DNA of 64,000 bases from assembly GCF_009730915.1 (NCBI RefSeq), contig NC_052487.1, positions 2,294,001 to 2,358,000 on the forward strand. Reading direction: 5' to 3'. This document shows, one piece after another, positions 13,640 to 25,729 of this stretch. How positions within the stretch are numbered: the stretch's first letter is position 1; each line of letters opens with the position of its first letter. This stretch comes from Dioscorea cayenensis subsp. rotundata. Its lineage: Eukaryota > Streptophyta > Magnoliopsida > Dioscoreales > Dioscoreaceae. The position numbers were made by a program, and so were the translations under genes. Below the pieces are notes generated by a model, which saw only the letters and a list, made by a program, of their open reading frames with translations, had not been told where the DNA came from and did no database searches.

Positions 13640-14430
13640 TTCTCGTTACCCCCTAGAAAATCGAGACTTCAAGGTGGGATGAGAGAAATTTCATGGAAAA
13701 TTTCTCGTTACCCCAAGAAAGTCAAGGTGGAATTAGAGAAAATTTTATGAAAAGTCTCGTTACTCAGAAAGCAAAGCTCAGTGGTGGAATTAGAAAATAT
13801 GAAAATTTTTCTAGATTCTGCTAAAAGCCAGAAAGCTCGAGGTGGAATTAGAGAAAATTTTTATGAAAAGTCTAGTTACCCCAAGAAAGTCGAGGTGGAA
13901 TTAGAGAAAATTTTATGAAAAGTCTAGTTACTCAAGAAAGCCCAAAGCTCGTGGTGGAATTAGAGAAAATATGAAAAATTTTTCTAGTTACCCCAAAAGC
14001 CAAAAGCTCGAGGGTGGAATTAGAGAAAATTTTATGAAAGAGTCTCGTTACCCCAAGAGAAGTCGAGGTGGAATTAGAGAAAATTTTATGAAAAGTCTAG
14101 ATTACCCGAAAGCAAAGCTCGTGGTGGAATTAGAGAAAATATGAAAAATTTTTCTAGATTCTGAAAAGCCCAAAGCTCGAGGTGGAATTAGAGAAAATTT
14201 TTATGAAAAAGTCTCGTTACCCCCAAGAAAGTCGAGGTGGAATTAGAGAAATTTTTATGAAAAGTCTAGATTTACTGCAGAAAAGCTGAAAAGCTCGTGG
14301 TGGAATTAGAGAAAATATGAAAATTTTCTAGTTACTCAAAAAGCCAAGCTCGAGGGTGGAATTAGAGAAAATTTTTATGAAAAGTCTCGTTACCCCAAGA
14401 AAGTCGAGGTGGAATTAGAAATTTCATTAG
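13640..14430 (+). repeat. Tandem array, ~50-60 bp unit (family A)
   Basis: A recurring unit contains CTCGTTACCCC, AAGAAAGTCGAGGTGGAATT and AGAGAAAATTTTATGAAAA. Alternate units vary between CTCGTTACC and CTAGTTAC and between GTCGAGG and GCTCGTGG. About 14 units by eye. The same array, inverted, is at 22795-23700, and a shorter one is at 43715-44010. Confidence 0.85.
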
Positions 14431-14449
14431 GATTTTTTTCTAGAAGAAG

Positions 14450-14780
14450 CCCATGAAGAAAAAAATTACCAAAATACCCCCACTCACATTCATCCTTCAT
14501 TCATTCATCATTTTTTTTTTCTCATTTTTTTTTGTCTCTTTTTTTCATTCTTCATTTCTTCTCTTTTTTACCCCTCATCCTTCATATTTTCCTTCCTCTC
14601 TCTTTTTACTCACCCTTCTATTTTTACATTTTTTTCCCTTCTCTTTTTTCTTTTTACTCACCCTTCCATTTTTTTTCCTCTCTTTGTACTCACCCTTCAT
14701 TTTTCTTCATTTTTTTTTTTTGCAAAAGTACCCCTCACTAATAAACTCCTTCTCTATTTTTTTCAAATGAAAATGTTCCT
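14450..14780 (+). repeat. Pyrimidine-rich low-complexity tract
   Basis: Long T/C runs with ATTTTTTTT and ACTCACCCTTC. Homologous tracts sit next to the tandem array in the other two family A copies (22560-22790 inverted, 44030-44260). ORFs here are compositional artefacts. Confidence 0.75.
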
Positions 14781-14889
14781 TTTCTTACCCAATCACCAAC
14801 ATCAATAAAAGGGTTCATCCTTCCAAATATTCTTTTTTTTTTCTTTACAATCATCATCACCATACGATCGAAAAATAGCTTTGAATTTC

Positions 14890-15290
14890 GCTGAAGTCTT
14901 CCTTTCAATTCTGCAACAACATCATCAATGAACTCCTCGGTATTCAAATATTGGTCTCTGGTCACCTTGGATCCATAAAGGAGGAGGCCAAGATCTTTAG
15001 TCATTTTTTCTAGATTCCACGCATTCAACGCAGGCAGCTTCAAGCTTCAATAGTTTTTTTATCAGGGCAAGCCAATATTGATGTCATCAAACCCCAGGGA
15101 CTCAAAGCCTTGAGCTAAGAAATCATTCATATTCCAGCAGCTTCAAACTTTTTTTTTTTTTCATTTAGCTCCATACACTTCTTGGAATATATCTCTAAAT
15201 CTCCCATCATATTTCTTGAGAATTGTATCTTTAGTGCTAAGACAAAGTGGCCATTTCTTCTGGTAAGCAGTACTCATTGAAGCTGCAGCA
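14890..15290 (-). pseudogene. Intron-less fragment of NADP-isocitrate dehydrogenase
   Basis: Read on minus, consecutive blocks match the C-terminal third of plant NADP-dependent isocitrate dehydrogenase: [101 protein letters not shown]. The blocks abut without introns. The segments expected between AAGI and DFLA and between TIEA and LEAAC are missing, and frame changes and stops occur. This suggests a spliced, exon-skipped transcript copy captured by family A. It is not functional. Confidence 0.8.
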
Positions 15291-16019
15291 AAGCGCGAAT
15301 TGACCCGTCAACTCGAAGTCCTTCAGGAGAGGATTTGGTCCAAAACCATCATCGCGATGGCGGCAGTAGCGAGCGATTGCACCAGCTGCGGCTCCGGCTC
15401 GTCCGAGACAAACATCGAAGAGATGAGGCGGTAAGCGTCGAACATGAGAGCTAGGATGGTGAGGAAAGTCGTCGGCATGGATCATCTTCGCCATCGCCGC
15501 ACAGAACACCATGCCTCTTCTTCTTCTTCTTCGCTTGAGTTGGTAAGAATGAGAGAAAAGCATGTACGTGCATGGGTAGGAGCTCACAACAAGAGAGAGA
15601 AAGGAAAGAGAGCCGGGTTCTCGCAGATGAGGAAGAGAGAGAAAAAGAGCACGGGTAGAAAAGACAACACGAGAGGGAGAAAAGAATGGAAATTCATGCT
15701 GATTTTTTTTATCATGGATGCATGTACGTGCCTTTAAATTATTAAGAACATCAACATAACCATGGGCTGGTGGGACCCCATATAAAATCATGCATGCATC
15801 TTATCTTAACAATAGGCACATGCTCATCATTGAAAATGGAGTTCTACACATGCATGAGGTTTGAAGAGAACGCATGTAAAATATGAGGAAGGAAGTGGGG
15901 CCCGGTGCATGTGAAAGCATGAATGCATCTTATCAATTTAAATGTACATGATAACAAAATCATGATCAAAAGGGTACATATGAGCATATGTATATAGTCC
16001 GAGGCACATAATACCTTTT
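15291..16019. other. Middle of left family A copy, unidentified
   Basis: Contains a GC-richer stretch (15300-15530) with a long minus-strand reading frame that runs into the isocitrate dehydrogenase fragment in the wrong frame, then AG-rich and ATGCATG-rich sequence. Not shared with the right copy. It may be a second captured fragment; I recognise no family. Confidence 0.4.
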
Positions 16020-16828
16020 TTTATGGTTTCAATTTCTCTTCGTCTTCTCCCTATTGTTTCTTTTTCCGACTTCCTCTTCCCCCGTCCTCAGTTCTTCCTT
16101 CCTTTGAAAAGCTTTTTTTGTTTTCTTTCTTTTTTTCGTCTTCTCCTTTCTCTCCTTCTTCATGCGCCCTTCTTCTCCTTAGGCCCCGAAGATCCTCACA
16201 CCCGAAAAAAAATCTCCAACTCCCAGGAGATTTTTTTATTTTTTTATTTTTCTATTTTTTATTTTTATTTTTTTATATTTTTGAATTCAAAACTTCCTAT
16301 CTTATCCATAATATATATTTTCATATATATTTGAATTTCCCTCCTTTTTATTATTATATTTTATTCATTATTATAAAATATATATGTATATTTTTTTTTT
16401 AAATTTCAAACGACATGTATATATATCTTCAAATATATATACATATATTCTCTCTCCTCTCTTTTTTTTTATATCATTATTATTATTATTATTATATTAT
16501 TTTTTATTTACCCCCCTACTTTTATTTGGAATAGGATAATGCCCCTTAACTCCTTTTTTTTGCTCCTGTTTGAAGTAGGAGAATATGATTTATCACTATG
16601 ATTTTTGTTTATCTTCTTCTTTTTTTTGTTTGATATGAATTCAAAGCACAATGCTAATTTTCTAATGGGATTAGGAATAATAATTTTCTATATAAACAAT
16701 AAGCATTTACATGCCATGTAATCTAAAACTCAGATTTTCTAACTCTTTTACTATTATATAGGTATATAATTATTATTTTTATTAAATTATTTATATGGTA
16801 TTTAAGGTAAGAGAAAAAAGAAACTCAC

Positions 16829-18975
16829 GTGACAGTGGTAAACATAACCCGGTTCAATGGTGGCATCGAACGGGTACGTTGTATTCCCCGGTCCAAGTAA
16901 CTCGAACCGAACCAACATCGTGGTCATGAACCCTGGCTTAACCTTGAACACGTTCTTCCAACCCCTCTCATTCTTCGCCACCTTAGTCTTTTTCCCAACC
17001 GCATGATCATCCACGTGGCACTTGATCGCATCGTTCAACCTCGTCATGCAATCCTTGAACTTCTCCAGCTTATGGATCTTGCGTTGCTCCAGCGCTGCTA
17101 AGTGGGCCAGGTGTATGTGCAGCGGGTGATTGTCATCCGTTAGATTGATCACGTGCCAGATCTCGGACGTCCCTGACTTCGGCGTCTCCGTCACCGGCTC
17201 TTCGAATGCCTTCCCGTTGAGATAGAGATGAGTGGGTCCATCGCTCAGGCTCGTGTACTCGTACATCGTGATATAGCGCGTTTTCACAGCGCTTTGCAGC
17301 GAGGGTTTGGGGAAAACAAAGAGTTGCCTCGGGATCCGTGACCCATCAGGAGATCTCTGCCGTTCGATCACGAACTTCATCACCTTTCTGTTGGTCGCGT
17401 CGACGGTCTCGCCGGAGGGGAACGGGTACGGCGCGTCGTTGAGTAGGATCGCTGAGTCAGTCGGCGAGTTGGAGAAGTCAACGATGACATCGGCGATCTC
17501 GGATGGGGCGAGGAGGAAGCCAGTGGTCTTAACGGGTTTGGAGAGGTAAGTGGAGTCGGATCCGATATGGAAGAAGGGGAGAGCGTTGGAGAAGAAGAAG
17601 CGGAAGAAGCGAGCGTTGCTGGCGTTGAGGATTCGGAAGCGGTAGCGGCGGCGCTGGACATGGAGGCGAGGCCAGACCTTGCCGTTGAGGAGGGTTGCCA
17701 TTGAGGGTGGATCGAAGGGTTATTGCCGGTGGAGTTCATGTAGATGGAGCCGTTGGTGCGGAAGCTTCGATCGAAGACGATGAGGTTGAGATCGAAGGGG
17801 GCGGAAGGGAGGGAGAGGTGTGATTCGAGAGAGGGATCGCGGAGGATGTAAGCACCGATGAGGCCGGCGAGGAGATTGACGCGAGTGAGGCCCATGGCGT
17901 GATTGTGGTACCAGAGATTGCCGGGGGATTGGACATTGGGGTAGGAGGAGGTCGGAGAAGACCAGGTTGGGCCGGTGGAGCGGAAGCCGGAGGTGAACCA
18001 GGAGTTGGGGTTGCCGTCGGAGAAGGGAGGGTGGACGCCGCCGTGGAGATGGACGACGGTGGGGACGCCGCCGGAGGAGGGCATGGCGGTGGGGATGGTG
18101 GGATCCCATGGGAGGATATGGTGGGAAGGGAGGTGGTTTTCCCAGGTGACGTCAGTGTGGACCCCACGGAGAGCTTTTATAGTGGGGCCCGGTACGGTCG
18201 CTGATTCCTTTGAGAGACCGTACGCGAAGACACGTGTCGCTGGGATATCCCTGTGGAATTTCTGGTAATAAAAAATAAAATAAAATAAAATATCAACTAC
18301 TTTTTATTCTAAGGTGGCGGCGTTATGTTTTGCGTGTTCTTGGTTTTAATTTATAAATTATTTCTTTTATTAATATTTTATATATTATTAGTGAAAATAA
18401 TTAGTTATTAGTGCAATCATGTTATTGTATCAAACATATCATTGGTCAATATTATAATGCTACACTGTGAAACAGTTCCCACGTATTTTTTTTTTTTAAT
18501 AAATAAGTGAGAAGAGCTCCATTTAAAAAACAAAAATCAAGTGATATTTATAGTGTTAATATTTTAATACATTTGTGTTAATTTTGAACACAAATTTTGA
18601 ATTCAAACTCTTAAACAAAAATGACCAATTTATTATAAATAAATAAATTTTATAAGTTAAAAATCTAATTATATTATATATATTTATAAATGATTTTTTT
18701 TTATAATCACTGTCGATTTTAATTTAAAAATATTCTTTGCCATAATGAAATTATACTTATAAATACAGACTGACCCAGAGCTTGTCGAACATGCCGATAG
18801 TGAGATGACCGGGGACAAGGGAGCCGTCTTTAACACTGAATCCGTGCACTTTGGGCATGATCGGGAGGTCGACGAACATCTTGAGCCGGGATGCATTCAA
18901 GAGCTTGTTATCATCGGCCCAAGAGCGTCTCATTGCCATTAACAAGTACATCAAGAAGATAAAAAGCTTGTCCAT
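16829..18975 (-). pseudogene. LPR-like multicopper oxidase, copy 1, frameshifted and lacking exon 3
   Basis: Exon 1 is 18975-18775 (67 codons: signal-peptide-like start MDKLFIFLMYLLMAMRR, then [16 protein letters not shown]) and exon 2 is 18261-16829. It is closely related to copy 2 downstream. Exon 2 is 1433 nt against 1455 in copy 2, a single 22-nt deletion at ~17686-17695, just after IHPQWQP. The frame then breaks and terminates at 17380. The rest of exon 2 remains open in the other frame, with HPLHIH and the terminal HCH codons intact. The donor after YHCH is preserved, but no exon encoding ILDHEDN is found: intron homology with copy 2 ends at ~16690, where family A begins. The second copper motif reads WYHNH instead of WYHDH. 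As written it would lose about half the protein, including two of four copper motifs. Confidence 0.85.
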
Positions 18976-19054
18976 GGCTCCAAGTTATAAACTAAATGAA
19001 GGAGTTAGAGTTGGAGAATGGAAGGGGTGTAGAGAAGTGGAAGCCCTTAAGACG

Positions 19055-19062
19055 TTTAAATA
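19055..19062 (-). promoter_or_regulatory. TATA box of LPR copy 1
   Basis: TATTTAAA on minus, about 80 nt upstream of the exon 1 ATG. Copy 2 has a TATA element at the same relative place. Confidence 0.5.
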
Positions 19063-19075
19063 GGCCTCCGTGTTG

Positions 19076-20244
19076 TTGAGAAATCGTTAACAGTAAATCA
19101 TTAATATTGTTTTACTTACTTTCCAACCAAACAAAATAGTGAGATTAAATTATATGCCTCACAGTTCCTAACTAAATTTGACATTTTAGTAAGTATTTTT
19201 TTAATAATTTTATTTTATTATTGAAATATTTTCATTATTTTGATATGTTAGAATAATATAAATTTAGATTGATTGCTAGAAATATGAGAGCTTTTGGAGT
19301 TTTTTTATAATCGTACAATATCTTATAATTTCAAAGTTTACTTTTATAGAATGGTTTTTAGAAAAGTTATGATGTACATGTAAAAAAGTTATATAGTTAA
19401 AAAATAATATACTCAATGGATGAACACATATAATTGAAAAGAGGATATTGAGATGTGCGTTGGATATTATAAAATAACTGAATAAAAAATAAGTTTACCT
19501 GAAATAGATTAAAAATGATATTTATTGTTAATAAGTTAAAGAAAAAAAATCGTCTTATAGGTAAATGCCATATAAAGTTAGTAGAAGAACTTTAGATAAA
19601 TGACCTTAAAAAAATAGAGGTAAATGTAAAATGTTTTTCATAGAAACTTTATTTAGTAATACGTATGTTTTTAGTTTATCTAATCCTTTAGCTTTTGATA
19701 AAACATTGAAGAAGATTCATATAGTCAATTTCAAATAAATAAGACTAATGACTTTTATAGTGGTATATATCATAAAAATGACTTTTTAATTTTAAAATAT
19801 TATTATTAAAAATATATAATTTTTTGTATAGGTACAAGTATGATTTTATATTATTGGACGTGATTAATTATTTTAATCATTGAGTTCATAGAATATATTA
19901 TTAAGATAGTCTACGTCTTAATTATTTCCACATTAATAATGTCTATGTATGAAATATCTTTTATTTTTAATAAAAAAAACATATTTTTAATGAAACAAAG
20001 GTGAGTTATCGGGCGGTAAGCAAGAAAGCTTTGATGCGTGATGTTCACCGAATGACAAAATGACTACAAGTGATTTGACTCTGTTTAAAGCAATTGATTT
20101 GATTAATCATTAATTTTTTTAAAGTTATGTTTGGATTTAAAATATCAGCGTGTTCATATGTTATATAAAGTCAGGAATATCATCATGTCAATTTAAATAA
20201 GTTCTTTACTTAAAAATTTTGTAACACGCTATATAATTGTTTAT
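19076..20244. other. Upstream flank of LPR copy 1
   Basis: AT-rich, no gene. The distal part (~19990-20240) resembles 25180-25400 and 30720-30850, sharing GCGTGTTCATATGTTATATAA and GCAATTGATTTGATT-type blocks. This shows that upstream sequence was duplicated along with the LPR genes. Confidence 0.55.
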
Positions 20245-21130
20245 ATAAAAAATTTTCATTCCTAATCTCATTAGGAATTTGGCATTCTACTTCGAATTAA
20301 AATCAAACAAAAAAAGGGGAATAAATAAAAATAGTGATGATGAATTATATTCTCCTACTTCAAATAGAAAAGAAAAAAAAAGGGGAGATAAGGATTATCC
20401 TATTCCAAATAAAAGTAGGGGTGTAAATGAAAAAATAATAATGATAAAGAAGAGGAAAGAGAATATATATATATATATATTTATATATTTGAAGATATAT
20501 ATGCATATATATATATTCGTTCGTTTGAAATTAAATATATTTGAAGATATATATGCATATATATATATATATTTAAAAAAATATATATGTGAATAATAAT
20601 AAAAAAGGAGAGGGAAATTCATAAATAAATAAATAAATAAAAAAGAAGAGAGATTATGGAGAGGGATGGGAATTTTTGAATTCAAAATTTTTTTAAAAAA
20701 AATCTCTCTCCCGGGAGTTGAATATTCTTTGGGGTGTTGAGGATTTTTGGGGAGGCGAAGAAAGAGAGATAGACGGAAGAAAAAAGAGAGGAGAATTTAA
20801 AAAGACAAGTGAGAAGGAAGGAGAAAGTGAAGAAAAGAAAAGAGAGGAGAGACGAGCAAGGGAGACTGGAAAAAAAGAAGAGAGAAAAGATAGAGGAAAG
20901 AAGAAGGAAGTAGAGGACGTAGAGAAACTTTTAGCAGATAAAAAGGGACGACCTGGAAGGTATCGTAGCTTTGGTTTATCTCTCAAAAATTAATATGATT
21001 TTTTTGCATGTAAAGAGAACCGGATGCCTGTACCCATATTAGTATGAATTTTATTTTATAATTATTATAATTTTCTTTTTTTCTTTTTTTTCATGCGTTT
21101 AAAGAAAAGTGGATGCACGTACATGCATTT

Positions 21131-21470
21131 GCCTGGATTCCTTTCTCCTTCTAAAAAAAATATATAAAATTTCTTTTTCATGCATGTATGCACATGCATT
21201 GTCTTGAATCTCTCCTCTAAATAAAAATATATATATATATATGTAGCCTGGATTCCTTTCTTCTTCTAAAAAAATATATATAAAATTTCTTTTCATGCAT
21301 GTATGCACATGCATTGTCCTGAATCTCTCCCTCTAAATAAAATATATATATATATATGTAGCCTGGATTCCTTTCTTCTTCTAAAAAAATATATATAAAA
21401 TTTCTTTTCATGCATGTATGCACATGCATTGCCCTGAATCTCTCCCTCTAAATAAAAATATATACATGTA
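21131..21470. repeat. 115-bp tandem repeat, about 3 copies
   Basis: Units start with GCCTGGATTCCTTTC at 21131, 21246 and 21361. Each contains CATGCATGTATGCACATGCATTG and a (TA)n run. Three overlapping peptide frames (HVHTCMKRNFIYIF) are artefacts of the repeat. Confidence 0.9.
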
Positions 21471-21559
21471 ATTGTTTTTCCATGCATTTAAAGAGAGTCA
21501 TGCACGTGCACGCATCAGATGTTTTCTCTCTTCTTTCTTTCGTGCTCCCTCTCTCTTTC

Positions 21560-22480
21560 CGTCAAACCCTCGACCATGGATCCCTCTCCCGATCTCTTCG
21601 TTAGCAGCGCCAGTGACTCCTCATCATCGGGCATCTCCTCGGCGGACCACGGCTGGCAGAAATTTTTTTTGCGAAGCACTAACGTCACCCGGATCCTCTC
21701 CTGCCACTCTAACGGAAAGCTCAAACTTAAGACCGACTAACTTCTCTCTCGGGGCCAGCTTCTCTCAAAGCAATGTGGTGAGGTTCATGTCCGATGATGT
21801 GAAGATCTTGTTGGTGAACTAGAACAAATAGATCATCCCCTTACTTCCACAATAGCCTCTCCACTGTCTCATTTCACTTCCTTGCCGGATTCGACATTTT
21901 GAAGCCTTTATCATCATCCCACAGGATGAAAGCGATCGCTGCTGATCGGAACCGACCCATTATGCGCTGGTATTCTCAAAAAAAAAAGGAGGCTCCTTTG
22001 ATCAAGGTTTGAATTGGTCGCTCCGAAGATCTTGAAGCAAATAGTAGATGATCCTTCTGGGACCCCTGAAGCTTCCGTCTTAGAGTCAATGTCCGAGTTT
22101 CTCCCATAGATGATCACCGAATCGATTGTCTCTGAGAGTTCTGTCGCACGGCGAGGTGGTAATATGCACAATCTAGACCCCCAACTTCGATCCAGTATGC
22201 TCAGAGAAGTTCTCTAGTGAATGCAGCGACAGTTGGAGTACTTGATGCGCAATAAGATGACATTCTTCGATTTGGGCTCTGATTTCTTACTGTAGCTCTT
22301 CCATCCACCTTTGATTCCACTGACTACTTCTTTGAGTTTGCTGCAGTTCTACTGGACGGAATAAAGGAAGGGCAGGAAGTGTATGATGGTGAGAGTGTGG
22401 ATAATGAAGAAGGTGATGCTGACTTTAAGCTTAGGATTGAAGAGGCCTTGGATTCCCAATTGTTGGTGTAAGACTTGGTG
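21560..22480 (+). other. Coding-like captured segment in right family A copy
   Basis: GC-richer and codon-like, starting ATGGATCCCTCTCCCGATC and ending in an acidic stretch (around GEEDEGDADFKLRIEEALDS in mixed frame). It is broken by many stops. It occupies the position held by the isocitrate dehydrogenase fragment in the left copy. No family recognised. Confidence 0.4.
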
Positions 22481-22794
22481 GTAACTAGTACCACTTGTTT
22501 GTTTGTTACAATTTATAAAATTTCTCTCGAATTACACAAAGAGTTTTCTTTGTCCAAAAAAAAATGGAGGAGGAGTTTATTGGTGAGGGGTATTTTTTTT
22601 TTGTAAAAATGAAAGGGAGTAAAAAAAGAGAAGAAGGAAAAAAAATATGAAAAAATGGAAAAAAAAAAGAAAAAAAAATATATGAAAGGATGAGTTAAAA
22701 AGTGAGTAAAAGAAAAAAATGAGGAAAAAGTGAAGGATGAATTTGAGTGGGGGTATTTTGGTAATTTTATTTTTGTAAGGCCTTCTATATAAAA

Positions 22795-23700
22795 AAATTC
22801 TATGAAATTTCTCTCATTCCACCACGAGCTTTCGACTTTATCTTGAGAATGTAGAATTTCTATGAAATTTCTCTCATTCCACCTGAGCTTTTGGCTTTTT
22901 CTTGGGAATCGAGAAATTTTTTTCATGATTTCTCCATTCCACCATGAGCCTTGGCTTTTTCTCGGGAATCGAGAATTTCTATGAAATTTCTCTCATTCCA
23001 CCTCGAAGCTTCTTTCTTGGGAGTAACGAGAATTTCTATAAAATTTCTCAATTCCACCCTCAAGCCTTGGCTTTCTTGGGGTAACGAGAAATTTTTCATG
23101 ATTTCTCTCATTCCACCATGAAGCCTTGGCTTTTCTTGGGGTAACGAGAATTTCTATGAAATTTCTCTCATTCCACCTGAAGATTCGGGCTTTTTCTTGG
23201 GGAATCGAGAATTTCTATAAAAATTTCTCTAATTCCACCTTGAGCTTTGGCTTTCTTGGGGTAACGAGAAAATTTTCATATTTTCTCTAATTCCACCTTG
23301 AGCTTTGGCTTTCTTGGGGTAACGAGAAAAATTTTCATATTTTCTCTAATTCCACCGTGAAGCTTTGGCTCTCTTAGGATAACGAGAAAGTTTGTATATT
23401 TTCTCTAATTCCACCTTGAGCTTCGGCTTTTCTTGGGGTAACGAGAAATTTTTCATGATTTCTCTCATTCCACCTTGAAGCCTTGGCTTTCTTGGGGTAA
23501 CGAGAAATTTTTCATGAAATTTCTCTCATTCCACCTTGGAGTCTTGACTTCCTAGGGGTAACGAGAAATTTTTCATAAATTTCTCTCATTCCACCTTGAA
23601 GTCTCGACTTTCTAGGGGTAACGAGAAATTTTCATAATTTCTCTAATTCCACCTTGAAGTCTTGACACTCTTGGGGTAAAGAGAAATCTTTTCATAAAAA
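22795..23700 (-). repeat. Tandem array, ~55-60 bp unit (family A, inverted)
   Basis: Repeats of TTTCTCTCATTCCACC, GAGCTTTGGCTTTCTTGGG and GTAACGAGAAATTTTTCAT. It is the reverse complement of the 13640-14430 unit. Confidence 0.85.
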
Positions 23701-24939
23701 AAATCAAACCCTTTCTTCAAGCTCACTTTGAGGTCTCTTGACGCTCATTGGAGTAAAAAAGTGAAATGAAAAGAAAAGTAAAAAAAAATTCCTTGAAGTG
23801 ATAAAAAAAATGAAATGAAAAGTTCACAAAAAAATATCTCCCATCAACACTTATAAAAAAAAAAGAAAAAAAAAGTTGACAAAGATTTCTTAAAGTTCAC
23901 TTGGAGGTCTTTTGATACCCGTTGGAGTGAAAAGAGATGCAATGAAAAGTACAAAAATCTTTTTCTTGAAACGAAAGGAAGAGTAAAAAAAATGAAGATT
24001 TCACAGAGAGGAAAAAATGATGATGGATAAAAAAAATGAATGAAAATTTTCATAAAAAGAAGAAAAAATGTTTCTCGTCAACACTCATTGAAAAAAAGTT
24101 GAGTTAGCAAAAGATTTTTCCTAAGCTCATTATGAGGTCTCTAAAAAAAATGAGCTTGAGGTTCACTTTAAAATCAAGTCAAAATTATCAAGTTAATGAC
24201 CTAACCATGCTAAAGGTCACGACTTAAAAAAAAATAAAATATATATAATCAAATGGTCAAGGCTCAAAAGCATTGAAGAGCTAAGACCTAAATGCATCAT
24301 GTAAACGACAAATGCAACTCTGAAGTTTTAAGGTACTAAGAAGCCAAAGACTTGAGGAGTTTCACAAGTCAAGGAGTTGGAGATTTTACAAGCGCAAAGA
24401 GCCAAAGTCTTCAACGATAAAAGAAGCAAAAGTGGCCAAGTAGGCAGCTCGTAAATGTAAAGTGGTCGCAGCTTGGACTAAGCTATGTTTCAAGACATAA
24501 ATCCACATAAAAAAAAGGGAAATCGAGGAGAGCTACATCCACAAAGCTAAAAGGATCTTCTGACACACTTTCAGTATAGGAGCTAAGAGCGCCAGCTAAA
24601 AAAATAAATTTTTGAAGAGCATGATAAAAATAGCTCTTTTTAAAAAAAAATCTCTTGTTAAGCTCTCTTAGAGGATAGCTCTCTACTTTTGTATTCTTGT
24701 CTATGATCATGTATTCGCATGCATCTTTGAAATTAAATATAAAAAAAATTATCATGTTTATTTAGTTAATTCTCATTCACACTTGTTTCTTAATCGGAGG
24801 TTCTCATGACATTGTCTGGGGTAATTAATATTAGGGGCTTGCCCCTAATAGGAGTTATGAACCCGCAATCATCTGAAATATAAAAAAAATTAAATTTTGA
24901 TTTGTGATCCATGCTTTTCAACCGGTCATACCCTAATTA

Positions 24940-25400
24940 AAGGCCGGGTGGAAAGAAAGGAGCCCACAATAATATTTGGAATACTGGCATGTTAATTAGT
25001 ATAAGTTTTTTGTGTAAAAGTTTTGTCAATTTAAATAAGTTCTTTACGTAAAAATTTTGTAGCACGCTATATAATATTTGGAATACTAGTACGCTATATA
25101 ATATTTGGAATACTGGCATGTCAATTAGTATAAGTTTTTTGTGTAAAAGTTTTATAAACCACTGAAAAGATGGGTTTAAACTTTTCTTCACGCTTTAATG
25201 TGTGATATTCATGAAATGGCAAAAGGACTCAAGTGGCATAATTTTGTTTAAATCAATTGATTTGATTGAAAATTTTCAAATATACGTTTTGGATTTAAAA
25301 ATAACAGCGTGTTCATATGTTATATAATGCTTGGAATATTAGCATGTTATTTGACATAAAATTTTGTGTAAAGTTGTTGTGTCCCATTAAAAAAATGGGT
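24940..25400. repeat. Short direct repeats derived from LPR upstream flank
   Basis: The block AATATTTGGAATACTGGCATG...AGTATAAGTTTTTTGTGTAAAAG occurs twice (about 24970 and 25096). 25180-25400 matches the flanks of both LPR copies. Remnant of the segmental duplication; no gene. Confidence 0.6.
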
Positions 25401-25729
25401 TTAAACCTCCGTTCATGCATGCAGAGTGAGTATATAGATGCTTATTCACTTTGTAAAAAAAAAATTATTTAGAATGCCATAATTATTTAAAAAAATATAT
25501 CTTATAACAAATTAATTAATGAAGATACTGATTAATAATTAAATTTAGCAAAATAAATAAATAAATAAGTCATTAGATTTTTCATCTATATTCTCATAAT
25601 AATCAATATATAATTAAGAATTGCATTTGAAATATTATTATTTATAAATTAATATCGATTGAAGAACTATTTTTTCTTTTGATGACAACAGTGGGTAGAG
25701 AAGGGGTTGTTCATAACTAGCTTATAAAA

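Larger units (their letters stand above)
13630..16690 (+). mobile_element. Composite repeat family A, left copy
   Basis: Contains a tandem array (13640-14430), a pyrimidine-rich tract with ACCCTTC/ATTTTTTT (14450-14780), an isocitrate dehydrogenase fragment, and an inner end (16020-16690). The array plus tract match 22550-23700 in reverse complement. The inner end matches 20245-20990 in reverse complement, including CTCCTACTTCAAA and CCTATTCCAAATAAAAGTAG. The middle differs between the two copies. The inner terminus carries ATTCCTAAT...ATTAG. I infer a non-autonomous transposon that captured different host fragments in each copy; the superfamily is not determined. The left end is lost in the gap. 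Confidence 0.6.
20245..24770 (-). mobile_element. Composite repeat family A, right copy (inverted)
   Basis: Reads as the reverse complement of the left copy: inner end 20245-20990, divergent middle 21000-22550, pyrimidine tract (as purines) 22560-22790, tandem array 22795-23700. A distal part (24150-24770) is an inverted match to 42905-43260. The inner terminus holds the near-palindrome ATTCCTAATCTCATTAGGAAT. A ~50-bp sequence just outside (AATTTAAATAAGTTCTTTAC...CACGCTATATAAT) recurs on the other side at 25026-25075. Confidence 0.6.

Noticed and set aside
13640..14430. CRISPR-like appearance of regularly spaced repeats
   Set aside because: Units are contiguous degenerate tandem repeats without unique spacers, in a eukaryotic genome.
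14453..14770. Plus-strand 105 aa F/S/L-rich ORF
   Set aside because: Translation of a polypyrimidine tract.
15237..15791. Minus-strand 184 aa ORF
   Set aside because: Its end overlaps the isocitrate dehydrogenase fragment in the wrong frame and the rest is low-complexity or unrecognised; not a gene in itself.
17720..18204. R/H/P-rich and G/V-rich ORFs over LPR copy 1
   Set aside because: Shadow frames of the LPR exon.
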